Positions 8,642-18,500 are shown, counted from the first letter of the stretch. The stretch is 64,000 bases of DNA from Kordiimonas aquimaris (GCF_025574485.1 NZ_JAOBPO010000001.1:937501-1001500), one strand, 5' to 3'. Made by a program: numbers and translations. The notes: generated by a model from the letters alone, not told the origin.

Positions 8642-9431
8642 ATAAGAAGCCTTTTTCTTTTAAGGTGTCCACGCGGCTACGGGAAATAGGTATCATCATA
8701 CCGTTCTTAAGCTGTGCTTTGTAATCCCGGTTTTGCTTGCTTATGGTTTCAATTGCATCAGCAGAAATCCACCATGAGCGATGCACTTGAAAGCCGGGAA
8801 AGTTTTCCAGTTCATTCACTGCATCCGTCATTCTCATATGTACTAGTATGCTTCCCTTAGCTGTGTGGACTCTGAGATAATGATCTTCCATTTCAAGGCA
8901 TATAAGGTCGGCACCCATCTCAGGCGACAGCCGATTCAAAAACTTTTGCCCTGGCTGAGGGCTTGTTGTGGCTTTTGTCTCATACTCTGAAAATTCAAAT
9001 TTAATCGCGACAATACTGATGCTGCCGATAACAAGCAGCGTCAGTACAAAACTTTCCGCTATCCACCATAGATAAATATCTGCGCCGTAGCTTAAAGGTG
9101 TGTTGTAAGAAACAAGTATATAGTCAAAAACGATACTGAGCAGCAAAACAGGAACTGCATTTATCGCGGAATAGAGTGTCATAGCGATAAGCGTGTTAGT
9201 ATTTGTCAAGCGCGGGAATAACCATCTTGCGGTTATTCCGCTTGATGCCATCAGTATTAGTGCATGACCAAGCCATTCTCCTGCGCCGAGCACAAAATCC
9301 AACTCGCCGTTGCTGTCATAAGGTAAAAGGAAGGCAAGGATTGTTGCTGTTAGCAGCAACAATCCACATTTGTGTGCTCGGCCTTTGCCGTCTTGTGTGC
9401 TCCAGAAATCTACCAGCAATTTCAGCACCAC
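8640..9431 (-). CDS. membrane-bound LytTR-family transcriptional regulator
   Basis: The 263-residue protein has about four hydrophobic segments in its first 150 residues and a C-terminal LytTR DNA-binding domain (about 165-263). The domain signatures are ICLEMEDHYLRVHTAKG, FQVHRSWWIS and ISRSRVDTLKEKG. Proteins of this layout are inner-membrane one-component regulators, with no receiver domain and no histidine kinase alongside; the signal is unknown. It sits divergent to the fatty-acid hydroxylase gene across a gap that contains a perfect 10-base inverted repeat, so that gene and itself are its most likely targets (inference). It is inserted between rpsP and rimM on the opposite strand to that operon. 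Confidence 0.9.
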   Translation of the reverse strand: MVLKLLVDFWSTQDGKGRAHKCGLLLLTATILAFLLPYDSNGELDFVLGAGEWLGHALILMASSGITARWLFPRLTNTNTLIAMTLYSAINAVPVLLLSIVFDYILVSYNTPLSYGADIYLWWIAESFVLTLLVIGSISIVAIKFEFSEYETKATTSPQPGQKFLNRLSPEMGADLICLEMEDHYLRVHTAKGSILVHMRMTDAVNELENFPGFQVHRSWWISADAIETISKQNRDYKAQLKNGMMIPISRSRVDTLKEKGFL

Positions 9432-9522
9432 TATTTCATCTCCGCATTAGATGGAAGTCTTCTTTCATATTTAGTCACGCTTGCTGCGAAGTAAACAGTC
9501 AACCTGAATGGATGACAGATGA

Positions 9523-9554
9523 CGATGATGTTAGACGACTGACGAACATCATCG
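9523..9554. promoter_or_regulatory. perfect inverted repeat between lytTR gene and hydroxylase gene
   Basis: CGATGATGTT (9523-9532) and AACATCATCG (9545-9554) are exact 10-base arms with a 12-base spacer in the divergent intergenic region, 92 bases upstream of the LytTR gene and about 95 before the hydroxylase start. LytTR proteins usually bind direct repeats, so the binder may be another regulator. Confidence 0.5.
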
Positions 9555-9649
9555 GACCATTTGCGTAAAGCGCCTTGTATATCAGTCCTTTGCCAAGGCA
9601 TGTCGGCTTCAATTGTTGTATGTACATTGCCAGATTATTGGAGATAGGC

Positions 9650-10528
9650 ATGATGGAATTTATGAATACCCTGATTGATGAAACACAGCTTTATGCGTGG
9701 GAAGTTGAGCTTGGAGACTGGTTCTATATCGTCTCGTTTGCTTTTCTGGGGTTTGAGCTACTCAGGCTAGCTGTCAAAAAGATGCTTTCATGGAATATGA
9801 TTGGCGATACTGTTTCCAACTTTCTTACGCAGGTCGGTTTCATAATCATAGCGTTTGCGATTTTTGGTGTTGGCATTGGCCTCCAGTTTTACATGTTTGA
9901 ATACTGGAGCATTACACAGCTTCCAATCAATGGTTGGACCATTGTTGCAGGTATCATTTTTGCAGACTTTATTTATTATTGGGAGCATCGCTTCGAACAT
10001 AGAAATAGTCTTGGTTGGTCAACTCATGCGGTGCACCACAGTTCTCCATATTTCAATATTTCTGTCGCTTACCGTTTTGGCCCCATTGATAGCTTGTTTC
10101 CGATCGCTTTCTTTCTGCCGATGGTCGTGCTCGGCTTTCACCCCGCAGTTGTATTGTTTGGTGAAGCCTTTGTTTTATTATACCAAACCTTTTTGCATAC
10201 AGAAACCATCGGTAAACTCTCGCGCCCTATTGAAGCCGTGTTCAATACGCCAGCACATCACCGAGTTCATCATGGCTCCAATCCTCAGTATTTAGATAAG
10301 AATTACGGTGGTATGTTGATCATATGGGACAGAATGTTCGGCACCTTCGAAGAAGAAAAGGAGAAGGTCGTTTATGGCCTGACAGAGCAAATAATGAGTG
10401 TAAACCCGTTTAAGGTTTTCTTCTGTGGTTTTATATGGCTCGCCAAGCGCATTGCGCGTACGCCGGGGTTCACAAATAAAATGAAAGCCCTTGTTATGCC
10501 GCCGGACTGGGAACCAACATGCAAATGA
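9650..10528 (+). CDS. sterol desaturase / fatty acid hydroxylase family membrane protein
   Basis: The family consists of integral-membrane di-iron oxygenases that hydroxylate or desaturate lipids. The three histidine clusters expected for the di-iron site are visible: HRFEH, HAVHH and HRVHH, with an additional conserved His in FLHTE. Hydrophobic segments flank them. I chose ATG at 9650 because GGAG lies at the right distance upstream; an upstream TTG at 9575 would add 25 residues with no ribosome site. The product then has 292 residues, typical of the family. The substrate cannot be told from sequence; membrane lipid, sterol or ornithine-lipid modification are all possible. The next gene follows after a short gap on the same strand. 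Confidence 0.88.
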   Translation: MMEFMNTLIDETQLYAWEVELGDWFYIVSFAFLGFELLRLAVKKMLSWNMIGDTVSNFLTQVGFIIIAFAIFGVGIGLQFYMFEYWSITQLPINGWTIVAGIIFADFIYYWEHRFEHRNSLGWSTHAVHHSSPYFNISVAYRFGPIDSLFPIAFFLPMVVLGFHPAVVLFGEAFVLLYQTFLHTETIGKLSRPIEAVFNTPAHHRVHHGSNPQYLDKNYGGMLIIWDRMFGTFEEEKEKVVYGLTEQIMSVNPFKVFFCGFIWLAKRIARTPGFTNKMKALVMPPDWEPTCK

Positions 10529-10592
10529 TTATCAAAAGGTTAGTGCAAAACGGCGGGGTTTAATTTTACGGGTGCAATACCACATAAAGCTT

Positions 10593-11084
10593 ATGAGAAG
10601 TTTGCGCCTCATGACTAAAATTAAGCTTATCGCTATCGGCTTGTTGTTGGCGGCGTTAATCGGGACGTGGTTATACTGGCAGCATAATATCGAATGGGCG
10701 GCGCGTGTTGCATGGGGGGAAGCGCGTGGTGAGCCTGACGGGGGAATGCAGGCCGTGCTGAACGTAATGGCCAACCGCAAACGCGATCCACGCTTCCCAA
10801 ATAGTTTGGCGAGTGTAGCGCGGCAACCATTTCAATTTTCAGCCTATAACACAGATGATCCCAATAAAAATAAGCTTGAGGCCGTTGAAGAAACCGATCC
10901 TGAGTTTAGGCATGCTGTGAGATTAGCCACATTCGCCCAACTGGGGTTATTGTGGGATATTACCGACGGCGCGACTTATTTTCATCATGATAAAATTGAA
11001 CCACCAACTTATCTTTCGGATGCAGAAGTAACTATGGTTATTGGTAGTCATGTATTCTACAAAAATGTATCTGTTGAAAATTAA
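10593..11084 (+). CDS. SleB-type cell wall hydrolase, membrane-anchored
   Basis: The protein has an N-terminal hydrophobic anchor (about residues 10-28), then a Hydrolase_2 (SleB/CwlJ) domain with ARVAWGEARGE. The Glu of WGE (near 43) corresponds to the predicted catalytic acid of this peptidoglycan-cleaving family. NVMANRKRDPRFP and QFSAYN are also family-typical. In Alphaproteobacteria such proteins are cell-wall hydrolases unrelated to sporulation. The start is uncertain: ATG 10593 (163 residues) or ATG 10611, neither with a strong ribosome site; the longer open frame to 10491 overlaps the upstream gene and reads as non-protein sequence. It should act in the periplasm. Confidence 0.75.
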   Translation: MRSLRLMTKIKLIAIGLLLAALIGTWLYWQHNIEWAARVAWGEARGEPDGGMQAVLNVMANRKRDPRFPNSLASVARQPFQFSAYNTDDPNKNKLEAVEETDPEFRHAVRLATFAQLGLLWDITDGATYFHHDKIEPPTYLSDAEVTMVIGSHVFYKNVSVEN

Positions 11085-11103
11085 GTATGGTTGATCAGTC
11101 AGC

Positions 11104-11598
11104 ATGACTAGTAGAGTTATTGTTTTAAATGGTGTTTCCAGTTCTGGAAAGACGACCCTTGCACTGGAGTTGCAGCGACAGCTTTCAGAGAACTACTTAC
11201 GTTGTTCCTTAGATATGTTTTGGAATATGACACCTCCAATGGTGCCAGCTAGCTCAGTTAGTTTTCCTAAATTAAAACCTGCTATGGCTCAGTGCGTCAG
11301 AGCATTGGTTGAAACAGGTCATAATGTGATTGTTGATACAATCTATTCTGGAGAAGAAACTCAGTTTGAGATGAATCAAGCGCTTGATGGCATTAAGAAG
11401 GTTACGGTGAAGGTCGAATGTGACCTTAGGGTCTTGAAGCAAAGAGAAAAGAAACGCGGTGATAGAAAAATTGGGCTGGCAGAGTCTCAATTAGAAACGG
11501 TTCATGAAGGTGTATGTTATGATTTGACGATTAATACATCTGGCAAATCAGTGGTTGATTCTGCACAGTTTCTAATTGATTTCGTCAAAACGGCTTAG
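11104..11598 (+). CDS. P-loop kinase of the chloramphenicol-phosphotransferase-like family
   Basis: The 164-residue protein opens with VIVLNGVSSSGKTTLA, a Walker A loop at residues 9-17. The short domain resembles the CPT/zeta-toxin-like P-loop kinases: an Asp in CSLDMFW where CPT has its catalytic Asp, a strand IVDTIY, and an Arg-rich lid (LKQREKKRGDRKIG). The prototype phosphorylates chloramphenicol in its producer. Here the substrate is unknown, and other small-molecule or nucleotide kinases fit equally well. It starts 19 bases after the SleB gene. It has no antitoxin-like partner, which argues against a zeta-toxin role. Confidence 0.7.
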   Translation: MTSRVIVLNGVSSSGKTTLALELQRQLSENYLRCSLDMFWNMTPPMVPASSVSFPKLKPAMAQCVRALVETGHNVIVDTIYSGEETQFEMNQALDGIKKVTVKVECDLRVLKQREKKRGDRKIGLAESQLETVHEGVCYDLTINTSGKSVVDSAQFLIDFVKTA

Positions 11599-11668
11599 AA
11601 TCAATAGCGTTGACTCAATATTCGTAGGGTCATAGATATGCCGCGAATGAATTTAGAAAGGTTCATCG

Positions 11669-12274
11669 ATGGCTAAAGCTGTAAACACATATGATAAAGC
11701 GGGCGTTGACGGAGACTGGATCTGCGTTGGGGCTCTTGCTGCGCCGCACGGCGTCAAAGGTGATGTACGCCTGAAGTCGTTCACAGAAAACCCAGTATCT
11801 ATTTTTAAATTTAAGGACCTACGATTAGGTGCGGATGGCAAGGCTATTTTATTGTCCAAGAAAGCCAAGAATAAAGATGGCTTCATTGTTCATATTGATG
11901 GTTTCGACACGCCTGAGGCCGCTGCTGCATTTTCTGGCAAACAGCTTTATATCCGCCGCGATTTCCTGCCTCAGGCTGCTGATGATGAGTATTATCTCAC
12001 AGACTTGATCGGCCTTGAAGCGCGTGATGAGCACGGCACTAGAATTGGAGTAGTTGAAGCTGTCGAAAATTTCGGCGCTGAAGACTTGATCGAACTGATT
12101 CTCGATGAACCGGTAAAAGGACTGGGACGTTTTGCTCTAATACCTTTCCGTAAGCTGTTAGTTCCGACCGTAGATATAAAGGGCGGCTTCCTTACTGTTG
12201 CTTTCACTGATTGGCAGGAAACACAAACCGGAAAACAGGCAGAAAGCCAGATGGATCAAGGCGGTAGCTCGTGA
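11669..12274 (+). CDS. rimM: ribosome maturation factor RimM
   Basis: RimM binds S19 and helps mature the 3' domain of 16S rRNA. The 201 residues hold the N-terminal RimM beta-barrel ([19 protein letters not shown], about 22-40) and the C-terminal PRC-barrel domain ([25 protein letters not shown]). A short charged tail follows. Its stop overlaps the GTG start of trmD by four bases (GTGA), showing tight coupling. It belongs to the rpsP-rimM-trmD-rplS set but is separated from rpsP here by about 3 kb. Confidence 0.97.
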   Translation: MAKAVNTYDKAGVDGDWICVGALAAPHGVKGDVRLKSFTENPVSIFKFKDLRLGADGKAILLSKKAKNKDGFIVHIDGFDTPEAAAAFSGKQLYIRRDFLPQAADDEYYLTDLIGLEARDEHGTRIGVVEAVENFGAEDLIELILDEPVKGLGRFALIPFRKLLVPTVDIKGGFLTVAFTDWQETQTGKQAESQMDQGGSS

Positions 12275-12990
12275 ATCCATTGTTCACAGCACAAATTTTA
12301 ACCCTGTTCCCGGAAATGTTCCCGGGCCCACTTGGTGCATCGCTTGCTGGGCGCGGGTTAGAGGCAGGAAAATGGGCACTAAAAACACTGGACATTCGAG
12401 ATTTTTCGAGCGATAAGCACCGCTCGGTGGACGATACCCCCGCAGGCGGTGGCCCGGGGATGGTAATGCGAGCCGATATTTTGGGTAAAGCGATTGATGC
12501 TGCGAAAGCAGGCGCAGACCCTAAATGGCCAGTTGTTTATATGTCGCCGCGCGGTCGAAAATTCGATCAAGCCGAGGCGAAAAGGTGGCAACAGGCAGGT
12601 GGTGTGACGCTCTTGTGCGGACGCTTCGAAGGTGTTGATGAACGCGTTCTTGAGGCCCGCGATGTTGAGGAGATAAGCATCGGTGATTTTGTGTTGTCTG
12701 GCGGTGAGCCAGCAGCGCTTGTTATGCTCGATGCAGTTGTGCGGCTTTTGCCCGGTATTATGGGTGCAGCCGAAACACTGGTTGAGGAAAGTTTTGAAAG
12801 CGGGCTTCTTGAATACCCGCACTATACCAGACCACAGGTTTGGGAAGGACGAGAGATACCGGACGTTTTGACGAGCGGCCATCATGGTAAAGTCGCTGAA
12901 TGGCGACAGACAAAAGCAGAAGAGATAACCCGGATACGCCGGCCAGACATGTGGTCGTCCTATGTGCGGGACAAGAAAGAAAAGGTCTAA
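12271..12990 (+). CDS. trmD: tRNA (guanine37-N1)-methyltransferase TrmD
   Basis: TrmD uses S-adenosylmethionine to methylate G37 next to the anticodon, preventing +1 frameshifts. Characteristic SPOUT-knot segments are present: [11 protein letters not shown] at the start, [26 protein letters not shown] and [15 protein letters not shown]. The 239-residue length is standard. The start is GTG, overlapping the rimM stop. rplS follows after a 4-base gap. Confidence 0.98.
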   Translation: MNPLFTAQILTLFPEMFPGPLGASLAGRGLEAGKWALKTLDIRDFSSDKHRSVDDTPAGGGPGMVMRADILGKAIDAAKAGADPKWPVVYMSPRGRKFDQAEAKRWQQAGGVTLLCGRFEGVDERVLEARDVEEISIGDFVLSGGEPAALVMLDAVVRLLPGIMGAAETLVEESFESGLLEYPHYTRPQVWEGREIPDVLTSGHHGKVAEWRQTKAEEITRIRRPDMWSSYVRDKKEKV

Positions 12991-12994
12991 TACG

Positions 12995-13366
12995 ATGAAT
13001 ACAATTCAAAAGCTTGAGCAAGAGCAAATCGCGAAGCTCACAGAAGGTAAAGAAATTCCAGAATTTGCTGCGGGTGATACACTACGCATTGCAGTTAAAA
13101 TTCGCGAAGGCGAGCGTGAGCGGATTCAGGCATTTGAAGGTGTGTGTATCGCACGCGCCAACAAAGGTATCAGCTCAAACTTTACAGTACGCAAACTTTC
13201 ATACGGTGAAGGTGTGGAGCGTGTGTTCCCGCTTTATGGTCCTGTTGTTGAAAGCATCACTGTTGTACGCCGCGGTAAAGTACGTCGTGCGAAGCTATAC
13301 TACCTTCGTGGTCGTACTGGTAAATCAGCACGTATCGCTGAAAAGAAAGATTTCGGACGTAAGTAA
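12995..13366 (+). CDS. rplS: 50S ribosomal protein L19
   Basis: L19 sits at the subunit interface of the ribosome. The product is recognised from [49 protein letters not shown] and the basic tail [16 protein letters not shown]. The ATG at 12995 is used because it matches the family N-terminus ([11 protein letters not shown]); an upstream in-frame codon at 12962 would lie inside trmD. The product has 123 residues. It ends the operon and is followed by a clear terminator. Confidence 0.98.
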   Translation: MNTIQKLEQEQIAKLTEGKEIPEFAAGDTLRIAVKIREGERERIQAFEGVCIARANKGISSNFTVRKLSYGEGVERVFPLYGPVVESITVVRRGKVRRAKLYYLRGRTGKSARIAEKKDFGRK

Positions 13367-13421
13367 TCGTCCGCAGCCATACGGTGCTTATTTAAACAAG
13401 CGTTCCGGAATGAGCGAGAAT

Positions 13422-13456
13422 AAAAAGAGGCAGGATAATTTCCTGTCTCTTTTTTT
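13422..13456 (+). terminator. intrinsic terminator of the rimM-trmD-rplS operon
   Basis: AAAAAGAGGCAGGA (13422-13435) pairs with TCCTGTCTCTTTTT (13441-13454, one wobble) around a short AT-rich loop, ending in a run of seven T. Confidence 0.88.
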
Positions 13457-13486
13457 ATTGCTATATGTTCATTGTAGGAGAATGCA

Positions 13487-14035
13487 ATGAGCAGAAGAGA
13501 CACATCTCACTTTTCTTATCGCAAAGCTGAAATGGATGATATCCCTGCGGTGACTGCCGTAATGGAAGCCGCCATTTCCGAGCTTATGAATGATTTCCTG
13601 AGCGCTGATCAGGTGGAAGCTTCTCATGAAGTCATGGGTCTGGATACACAGCTTATCAAAGACGGTATGTATTATCTGATACTTGAAGGCGACAATATTG
13701 TTGGGTGCGGCGGTTGGTCTAATCGCGCAACGCTTTATGGAAACAACAGTACCAAAGGTAGAGACGGAACTCTTTTAGACCCAGTCCGTGATGCCGCGCG
13801 TATTCGGGCAATGTATACGCACCCAGGTCATGTTCGCCGCGGTATTGGTGGTTTGATCATGGACCTTTGTGAGGCGAAAGCAGCAGAGCATGGGTTTTCA
13901 AGCTGTGAATTGATGGCGACACTGGCAGGTGAACCATTATACCGAAGTTGTGGCTATGAAACAGTGACAAAGGAAGATGCGCTTGCTTCGAACGGTGTTA
14001 AAGTGCCGCTAATAAAGATGCGAAAGCCTATTTAG
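13487..14035 (+). CDS. GNAT-family N-acetyltransferase
   Basis: This is a 182-residue Gcn5-related acetyltransferase. The acetyl-CoA pyrophosphate loop is visible as HVRRGIGGLIMDLCEAKA (motif A, about 123-140), followed by CELMATLAGEPLYRSCGYE, the usual beta-bulge/motif B region with the terminal YRSCGYE hallmark. The acyl acceptor is not evident. It has its own short upstream gap after the rplS terminator and a good ribosome site (GTAGGAG). It reads towards leuC, but a separate promoter lies before leuC. Confidence 0.9.
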   Translation: MSRRDTSHFSYRKAEMDDIPAVTAVMEAAISELMNDFLSADQVEASHEVMGLDTQLIKDGMYYLILEGDNIVGCGGWSNRATLYGNNSTKGRDGTLLDPVRDAARIRAMYTHPGHVRRGIGGLIMDLCEAKAAEHGFSSCELMATLAGEPLYRSCGYETVTKEDALASNGVKVPLIKMRKPI

Positions 14036-14080
14036 CAAATTGCTCAACACGCCTTATATTTTGCGTAATAATATTTCAAA

Positions 14081-14108
14081 TTGACACTTTTTGCTTTTAA
14101 TATATTGC
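14081..14108 (+). promoter_or_regulatory. possible promoter of leuC
   Basis: TTGACA (14081-14086), 16-base spacer, TATTGC (14103-14108). The sequence TTGCGTAA occurs twice flanking it (near 14061 and 14105). A weak hairpin TGAGA-GTTTA-TCTCA followed by a CCCTTTTTG tract lies between it and leuC and could act as an attenuator, although no Leu-rich leader peptide was seen. Confidence 0.45.
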
Positions 14109-14183
14109 GTAAACCTGATCAGCTAGATAAGGACGGTGTTGAGAGTTTATCTCACTCCCTTTTTGTATTTTGAGACTAATACC

Positions 14184-15596
14184 ATGCCGCAAACCATGTA
14201 CGATAAAATCTGGAAACATCATCTGGTTGAGAATCGTGGTGAAGATGTTGCGCTTATTTATATTGACCGACATCTGGTGCATGAAGTTACAAGCCCGCAA
14301 GCGTTTGATGGCTTGAAGGCTGCAGGGCGCGATATTCACAGGCGCGACTCTATTATTGCTGTACCTGATCATAACGTGCCCACCAAAAACCGTTACCTGA
14401 AAAACCCGGATCCAATGTCTATTGCGCAACTGGAAGCGCTAGAAGCAAATGCATTAGCTTACGGCCTGGATTACATCCCAATCGATGATGTACGCCAAGG
14501 AATTGTACATGTTATAGGACCTGAGCAGGGCTTCACTCAGCCAGGTATTACGATGGTTTGCGGCGATAGTCATACGTCCACACACGGCGCATTCGGTGCG
14601 CTTGCTTTCGGTATTGGTACAAGTGAGGTGGAGCATGTGCTTGCCACACAAACGTTGTTGTTGAAAAAAGCCAAAAACATGCGTGTTACCGTTAACGGTG
14701 TTTTGCCGATTGGCTGTTCTGCAAAAGATGTAGCCCTTGCAATCATTGGCCGTGTTGGTACAGCGGGTGGTACAGGCCATATTATTGAATATGCGGGTTC
14801 CGTTATTGAAGCTTTGTCTATGGAAGGCCGTATGACGCTTTGTAACATGTCAATTGAGGCTGGTGCACGTGCCGGCCTTGTGGCACCAGACGAAAAGACG
14901 TTTGATTACCTTAGGGGAAGACCATACGCGCCGAAAGCGGGACAGTGGAGCGCTGCTGTTGCTCATTGGCGCTCACTCAGCAGCGATGACGACGCGCTAT
15001 TTGACAAAGAGATTTTCCTATCGGGCGATGATATTGTGCCGCAAGTTACATGGGGAACAAGCCCGGAAGATGTTGTGCCAGTAACAGGCAAGGTACCGGC
15101 ACCTGAAACATTTGATGAGCCATCCAAACAAGAAGGAGCAGAGAAGGCGCTCAGCTATATGGGCCTTTCTGCGGGGCAGGCGATCACGGATATTAATGTT
15201 GACCGCGTATTTATTGGCTCCTGTACCAATAGCCGTATTGAAGATATGCGCGAAGCGGCAGCAATTGTTAAGGGCCGAAAGAAAGCAGCAAACGTCATTG
15301 AGGCACTTGTTGTACCGGGTTCTGGTCTGGTGAAGGCACAAGCAGAAGAAGAAGGCCTTGATCAAATCTTCATTGATGCTGGTTTTGAGTGGCGCGAGCC
15401 TGGGTGTTCCATGTGTCTTGCCATGAACCCTGACAAAGCAGGCGCAGGTGAGCATGTTGCATCAACCAGCAACCGTAATTTTGTTAGCCGTCAAGGGCCA
15501 GGCGCGCGCACGCATTTGGTCAGCCCGGCAATGGCAGCTGCGGCAGGTATTGCGGGCCATTTTGTCGATGTGCGCGATTTTCAGGGTGAAGGGTAG
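14184..15596 (+). CDS. leuC: 3-isopropylmalate dehydratase, large subunit
   Basis: LeuC with LeuD isomerises 2-isopropylmalate to 3-isopropylmalate in leucine synthesis, using a [4Fe-4S] cluster. The 470-residue protein has [28 protein letters not shown] (first cluster Cys) and [13 protein letters not shown] (the other two cluster Cys), plus the [12 protein letters not shown] motif of the aconitase family. The ATG at 14184 starts the conserved [10 protein letters not shown]; 16 codons upstream in frame look like leader sequence. leuD begins 5 bases after its stop. Confidence 0.98.
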   Translation: MPQTMYDKIWKHHLVENRGEDVALIYIDRHLVHEVTSPQAFDGLKAAGRDIHRRDSIIAVPDHNVPTKNRYLKNPDPMSIAQLEALEANALAYGLDYIPIDDVRQGIVHVIGPEQGFTQPGITMVCGDSHTSTHGAFGALAFGIGTSEVEHVLATQTLLLKKAKNMRVTVNGVLPIGCSAKDVALAIIGRVGTAGGTGHIIEYAGSVIEALSMEGRMTLCNMSIEAGARAGLVAPDEKTFDYLRGRPYAPKAGQWSAAVAHWRSLSSDDDALFDKEIFLSGDDIVPQVTWGTSPEDVVPVTGKVPAPETFDEPSKQEGAEKALSYMGLSAGQAITDINVDRVFIGSCTNSRIEDMREAAAIVKGRKKAANVIEALVVPGSGLVKAQAEEEGLDQIFIDAGFEWREPGCSMCLAMNPDKAGAGEHVASTSNRNFVSRQGPGARTHLVSPAMAAAAGIAGHFVDVRDFQGEG

Positions 15597-15601
15597 CGAG
15601 A

Positions 15602-16204
15602 ATGGAAAAATTTACCAAAATTACATCAATTGCTACACCGTTTCCACGCGCGAATGTAGATACGGATATCATCATCCCAGCGCAGCACTTGAAATCGATA
15701 AAGCGTACAGGCTTCGGTGAACATGCCTTTGAAAGCGTGCGCTATAACGCGGATGGAAGCCGTGTTGAAGGCAATGTTTTTGACAGCAAGCGCTATAGTG
15801 GTGCGAATATCCTGATTGCAGGCGATAATTTTGGCTGTGGTTCCAGCAGGGAGCATGCGCCGTGGGCAATTAACGAGCTTGGATACCGCTGTATTATAGC
15901 GCCTAGTTTTGCCGATATTTTTGCTGGAAATTGTATTAAAAATGGCATTCTCACTGTCACTTTATCACAAGGCGATGTTGATGCTTTGGTTGTTGCGGCC
16001 GAAGCTGGGCATCAAATTACCGTTGACCTTGAAGAACAAACAGTCACTTGTGAAAATGCTTTGTACCGGTTTGACTTTAACCCAACGCACAAGGATATGT
16101 TGATGCAGGGTCTTGATGAAATTGGACAAACATTAACGGCAAAAAAAGCAATCACCTCGTTTGAAGCGAAACAGAAAATGATGACACCTTGGCTGTATCG
16201 CTGA
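15602..16204 (+). CDS. leuD: 3-isopropylmalate dehydratase, small subunit
   Basis: The 200-residue swivel domain partner of LeuC. Signatures: [20 protein letters not shown] near the N-terminus, [14 protein letters not shown] at about 78-91 and [20 protein letters not shown]. Its length and start are typical. leuB follows after a 31-base gap with no terminator, so leuCDB are probably co-transcribed. Confidence 0.98.
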   Translation: MEKFTKITSIATPFPRANVDTDIIIPAQHLKSIKRTGFGEHAFESVRYNADGSRVEGNVFDSKRYSGANILIAGDNFGCGSSREHAPWAINELGYRCIIAPSFADIFAGNCIKNGILTVTLSQGDVDALVVAAEAGHQITVDLEEQTVTCENALYRFDFNPTHKDMLMQGLDEIGQTLTAKKAITSFEAKQKMMTPWLYR

Positions 16205-16235
16205 GGCCTGGAAACTCCCCAAAGGCACCAATAAT

Positions 16236-17324
16236 ATGACATCTCATAAGATTACAATTTTGCCGGGCGACGGTATCGGCCCGGAAATCATGCGTGAAGT
16301 ACGCCGCGTAATGAACTGGGTAGAATATGCTTTCGACGTATCTTTCAATGTAACCGAAGGCCTGATTGGGGGCTGTTCATATGAGGAACACGGCGAGCCC
16401 TTGACTGATAACACGCTGAGTATCGCACGCGCGTCAGATGCTATTCTTATGGGCGCTGTTGGCGGCCCGCAGTGGGATGGTAAAGTTGAGTATGCCAAAC
16501 GTCCTGAGGCTGGCCTTCTGCGTCTGCGAAAAGAGCTTGATTTGTTCGCGAACCTGCGCCCTGCTATGTGCTTTGATGCACTTGCGGATGCGTCCAGCCT
16601 GAAACATGAACTTGTCGCTGGCTTGGATATTCTTTTTGTGCGTGAGCTGGCAGGCGGTGTTTATTTTGGCGAGCCACGTGGTATCGAGGATTTGCCGGGA
16701 GGCGGTCGTGTAGGGATCAATACACAGCGATATACTGATGTAGAAATTATCCGAATTTCCCGTGTTGCTTTTGATATGGCGCGCAAACGCAGTGGCCGTG
16801 TTCATAGTGCCGAAAAATCTAACGTGATGGAAAGCGGCCTGTTGTGGCGCGAAGAAGTAACCAAACTTCATGCTGCTGAATACAGTGATGTTGCACTTGA
16901 GCATATTCTTGCAGACAACTGCGTGATGCAGCTTGTTAAAGCCCCGAAGCAGTTTGACGTTATTCTAACGGATAACCTCTTTGGTGATCTGCTTTCGGAT
17001 GCTGCCGCTATGCTTACTGGTTCGCTTGGCATGTTGCCTTCAGCGTCTTTGGGTAATGGCGGACCAGGTTTGTATGAGCCCGTTCACGGATCTGCACCTG
17101 ATATTGCGGGCCAAAATCTTGCAAACCCGATCGCGGCGGTTCTCAGTTTCGCAATGGCACTGCGTTATTCTCTTGATATGGGCGATGCGGCTGATCAAGT
17201 TGAAGCGGCAATTGCCAAAACTTTGGAGACAGGCGCGCGCACGCCGGATATCTGGAGCGAAGGTACAAGACGTGTGGGTACACATGAAATGGGTGATGCC
17301 ATTATGACAGCACTTAAAAGCTAA
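16236..17324 (+). CDS. leuB: 3-isopropylmalate dehydrogenase
   Basis: LeuB oxidatively decarboxylates 3-isopropylmalate with NAD+ to 2-ketoisocaproate. The 362 residues include [29 protein letters not shown] (substrate-specificity loop), the Mg-binding [20 protein letters not shown] (about 247-266) and the NAD-loop [13 protein letters not shown]. The Leu-Leu in the alpha-helix of the specificity loop is as expected for IPMDH rather than tartrate or isocitrate dehydrogenases. It lies between leuD and asd. Confidence 0.98.
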   Translation: MTSHKITILPGDGIGPEIMREVRRVMNWVEYAFDVSFNVTEGLIGGCSYEEHGEPLTDNTLSIARASDAILMGAVGGPQWDGKVEYAKRPEAGLLRLRKELDLFANLRPAMCFDALADASSLKHELVAGLDILFVRELAGGVYFGEPRGIEDLPGGGRVGINTQRYTDVEIIRISRVAFDMARKRSGRVHSAEKSNVMESGLLWREEVTKLHAAEYSDVALEHILADNCVMQLVKAPKQFDVILTDNLFGDLLSDAAAMLTGSLGMLPSASLGNGGPGLYEPVHGSAPDIAGQNLANPIAAVLSFAMALRYSLDMGDAADQVEAAIAKTLETGARTPDIWSEGTRRVGTHEMGDAIMTALKS

Positions 17325-17419
17325 TCTGGCTCACACAAAAATATTAACTGACTCTTGTGCGTCCATTGGTTATAGACGGCGCAAACAAGCTCCCCAAGCT
17401 ATCTTCTAGGAGAAATTAA

Positions 17420-18442
17420 ATGGGTTTTCGTGTCGCTGTTGTTGGTGCGACCGGTAACGTCGGTCGTGAAATGTTAAATATCCTTGCAGAGCGTGATTTT
17501 CCGGCATCGGAAGTGATTGCTATCGCTTCGCGTCGCTCAATGGGCCAAATCGTCGATTTCGGCGATAAGGAACTGAAGATCCTTGCACTGGATACGTTTG
17601 ACTTCAAAGATATTGATGTTGCGTTTTTTGCTGCTGGTTCCAGCGTTTCCAAAGAGTTTGCGCCGAAAGCTGCCGCAGCAGGCGCTGTCGTTATTGATAA
17701 CTCCTCTCTTTACCGTATGGACCCCGACGTACCGTTGGTTGTACCTGAAGTAAACGCGGAAGACCTGAAGAAGTTTGCCAAGAAAAACATCGTAGCAAAC
17801 CCAAACTGTTCTACGGCACAAATGCTTGTCGCTTTGAAGCCTCTTCATGATGTCGCGAAAATCAAGCGTATTGTCGTGTCCACCTACCAATCTGTTTCTG
17901 GTGCGGGCAATGCTGCAATGGATGAGTTGTTTCGCCAGACACGTGCTGTGTTTGTAAATGACAACATTGAAGTTGAAAACTTCTCGAAGCAAATCGCTTT
18001 TAATGTGATCCCTCATATCGATGTCTTCATGGATGATGGCTACACCAAAGAAGAGTGGAAGCTGATGGCGGAAACACACAAAATGCTGGACCCGGACATC
18101 AAAGTTTCAGCGACAGCGGTACGTGTGCCGGTTTTCATCGGTCATGCTGAAGCAATTAATATTGAGTTTGCAAAACCGATTAGTGAAGATGAAGCGCGTG
18201 AAGCATTGCGCAATGCCCCGGGTTGTCTTGTTGTAGATAAACGCGAAGATGGTGGTTATATCACGCCTATCGATTGTGTCGGTGATTTTGCCACTTATGT
18301 GTCGCGCATTCGCAAAGATGCGACGCTTAAAAATGGCCTTAACATCTGGGTTGTTTCTGATAATTTGCGCAAAGGCGCAGCGTTGAATGCGATCCAAATT
18401 GCAGAGTCTATGCTGAATCAGGGCTTATTATCTGCTGACTAG
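17420..18442 (+). CDS. asd: aspartate-semialdehyde dehydrogenase
   Basis: Asd reduces aspartyl phosphate to aspartate semialdehyde with NADPH, the branch point to Lys/DAP, Met and Thr. The 340-residue product has VVGATGNVGREML (NADP loop), IDNSSLYRMDPDVPLVVPEV, the catalytic Cys in NPNCSTAQM (near 131), and the conserved YQSVSGAG and RVPVFIGHAEAI segments. Linkage to leuCDB is common in Alphaproteobacteria. A good AGGAGAAA ribosome site precedes it, and an intrinsic terminator follows. Confidence 0.98.
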   Translation: MGFRVAVVGATGNVGREMLNILAERDFPASEVIAIASRRSMGQIVDFGDKELKILALDTFDFKDIDVAFFAAGSSVSKEFAPKAAAAGAVVIDNSSLYRMDPDVPLVVPEVNAEDLKKFAKKNIVANPNCSTAQMLVALKPLHDVAKIKRIVVSTYQSVSGAGNAAMDELFRQTRAVFVNDNIEVENFSKQIAFNVIPHIDVFMDDGYTKEEWKLMAETHKMLDPDIKVSATAVRVPVFIGHAEAINIEFAKPISEDEAREALRNAPGCLVVDKREDGGYITPIDCVGDFATYVSRIRKDATLKNGLNIWVVSDNLRKGAALNAIQIAESMLNQGLLSAD

Positions 18443-18469
18443 GTATGTGCAGTTATAAGAATTAAGCTA

Positions 18470-18500
18470 AAGCGGTTGCACAAGGTGTTGCCGCTTTTTT
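18470..18500 (+). terminator. intrinsic terminator after asd
   Basis: AAGCGG (18470-18475) pairs with CCGCTT (18491-18496) with an inner GCAC/GTGT helix, followed by a T-run. Confidence 0.8.

Noticed and set aside
14136-14183. In-frame 16-codon extension of leuC or a Leu leader peptide
   Set aside because: It is not conserved-looking; it has three Leu codons but no Leu run, and the conserved LeuC N-terminus starts at 14184.
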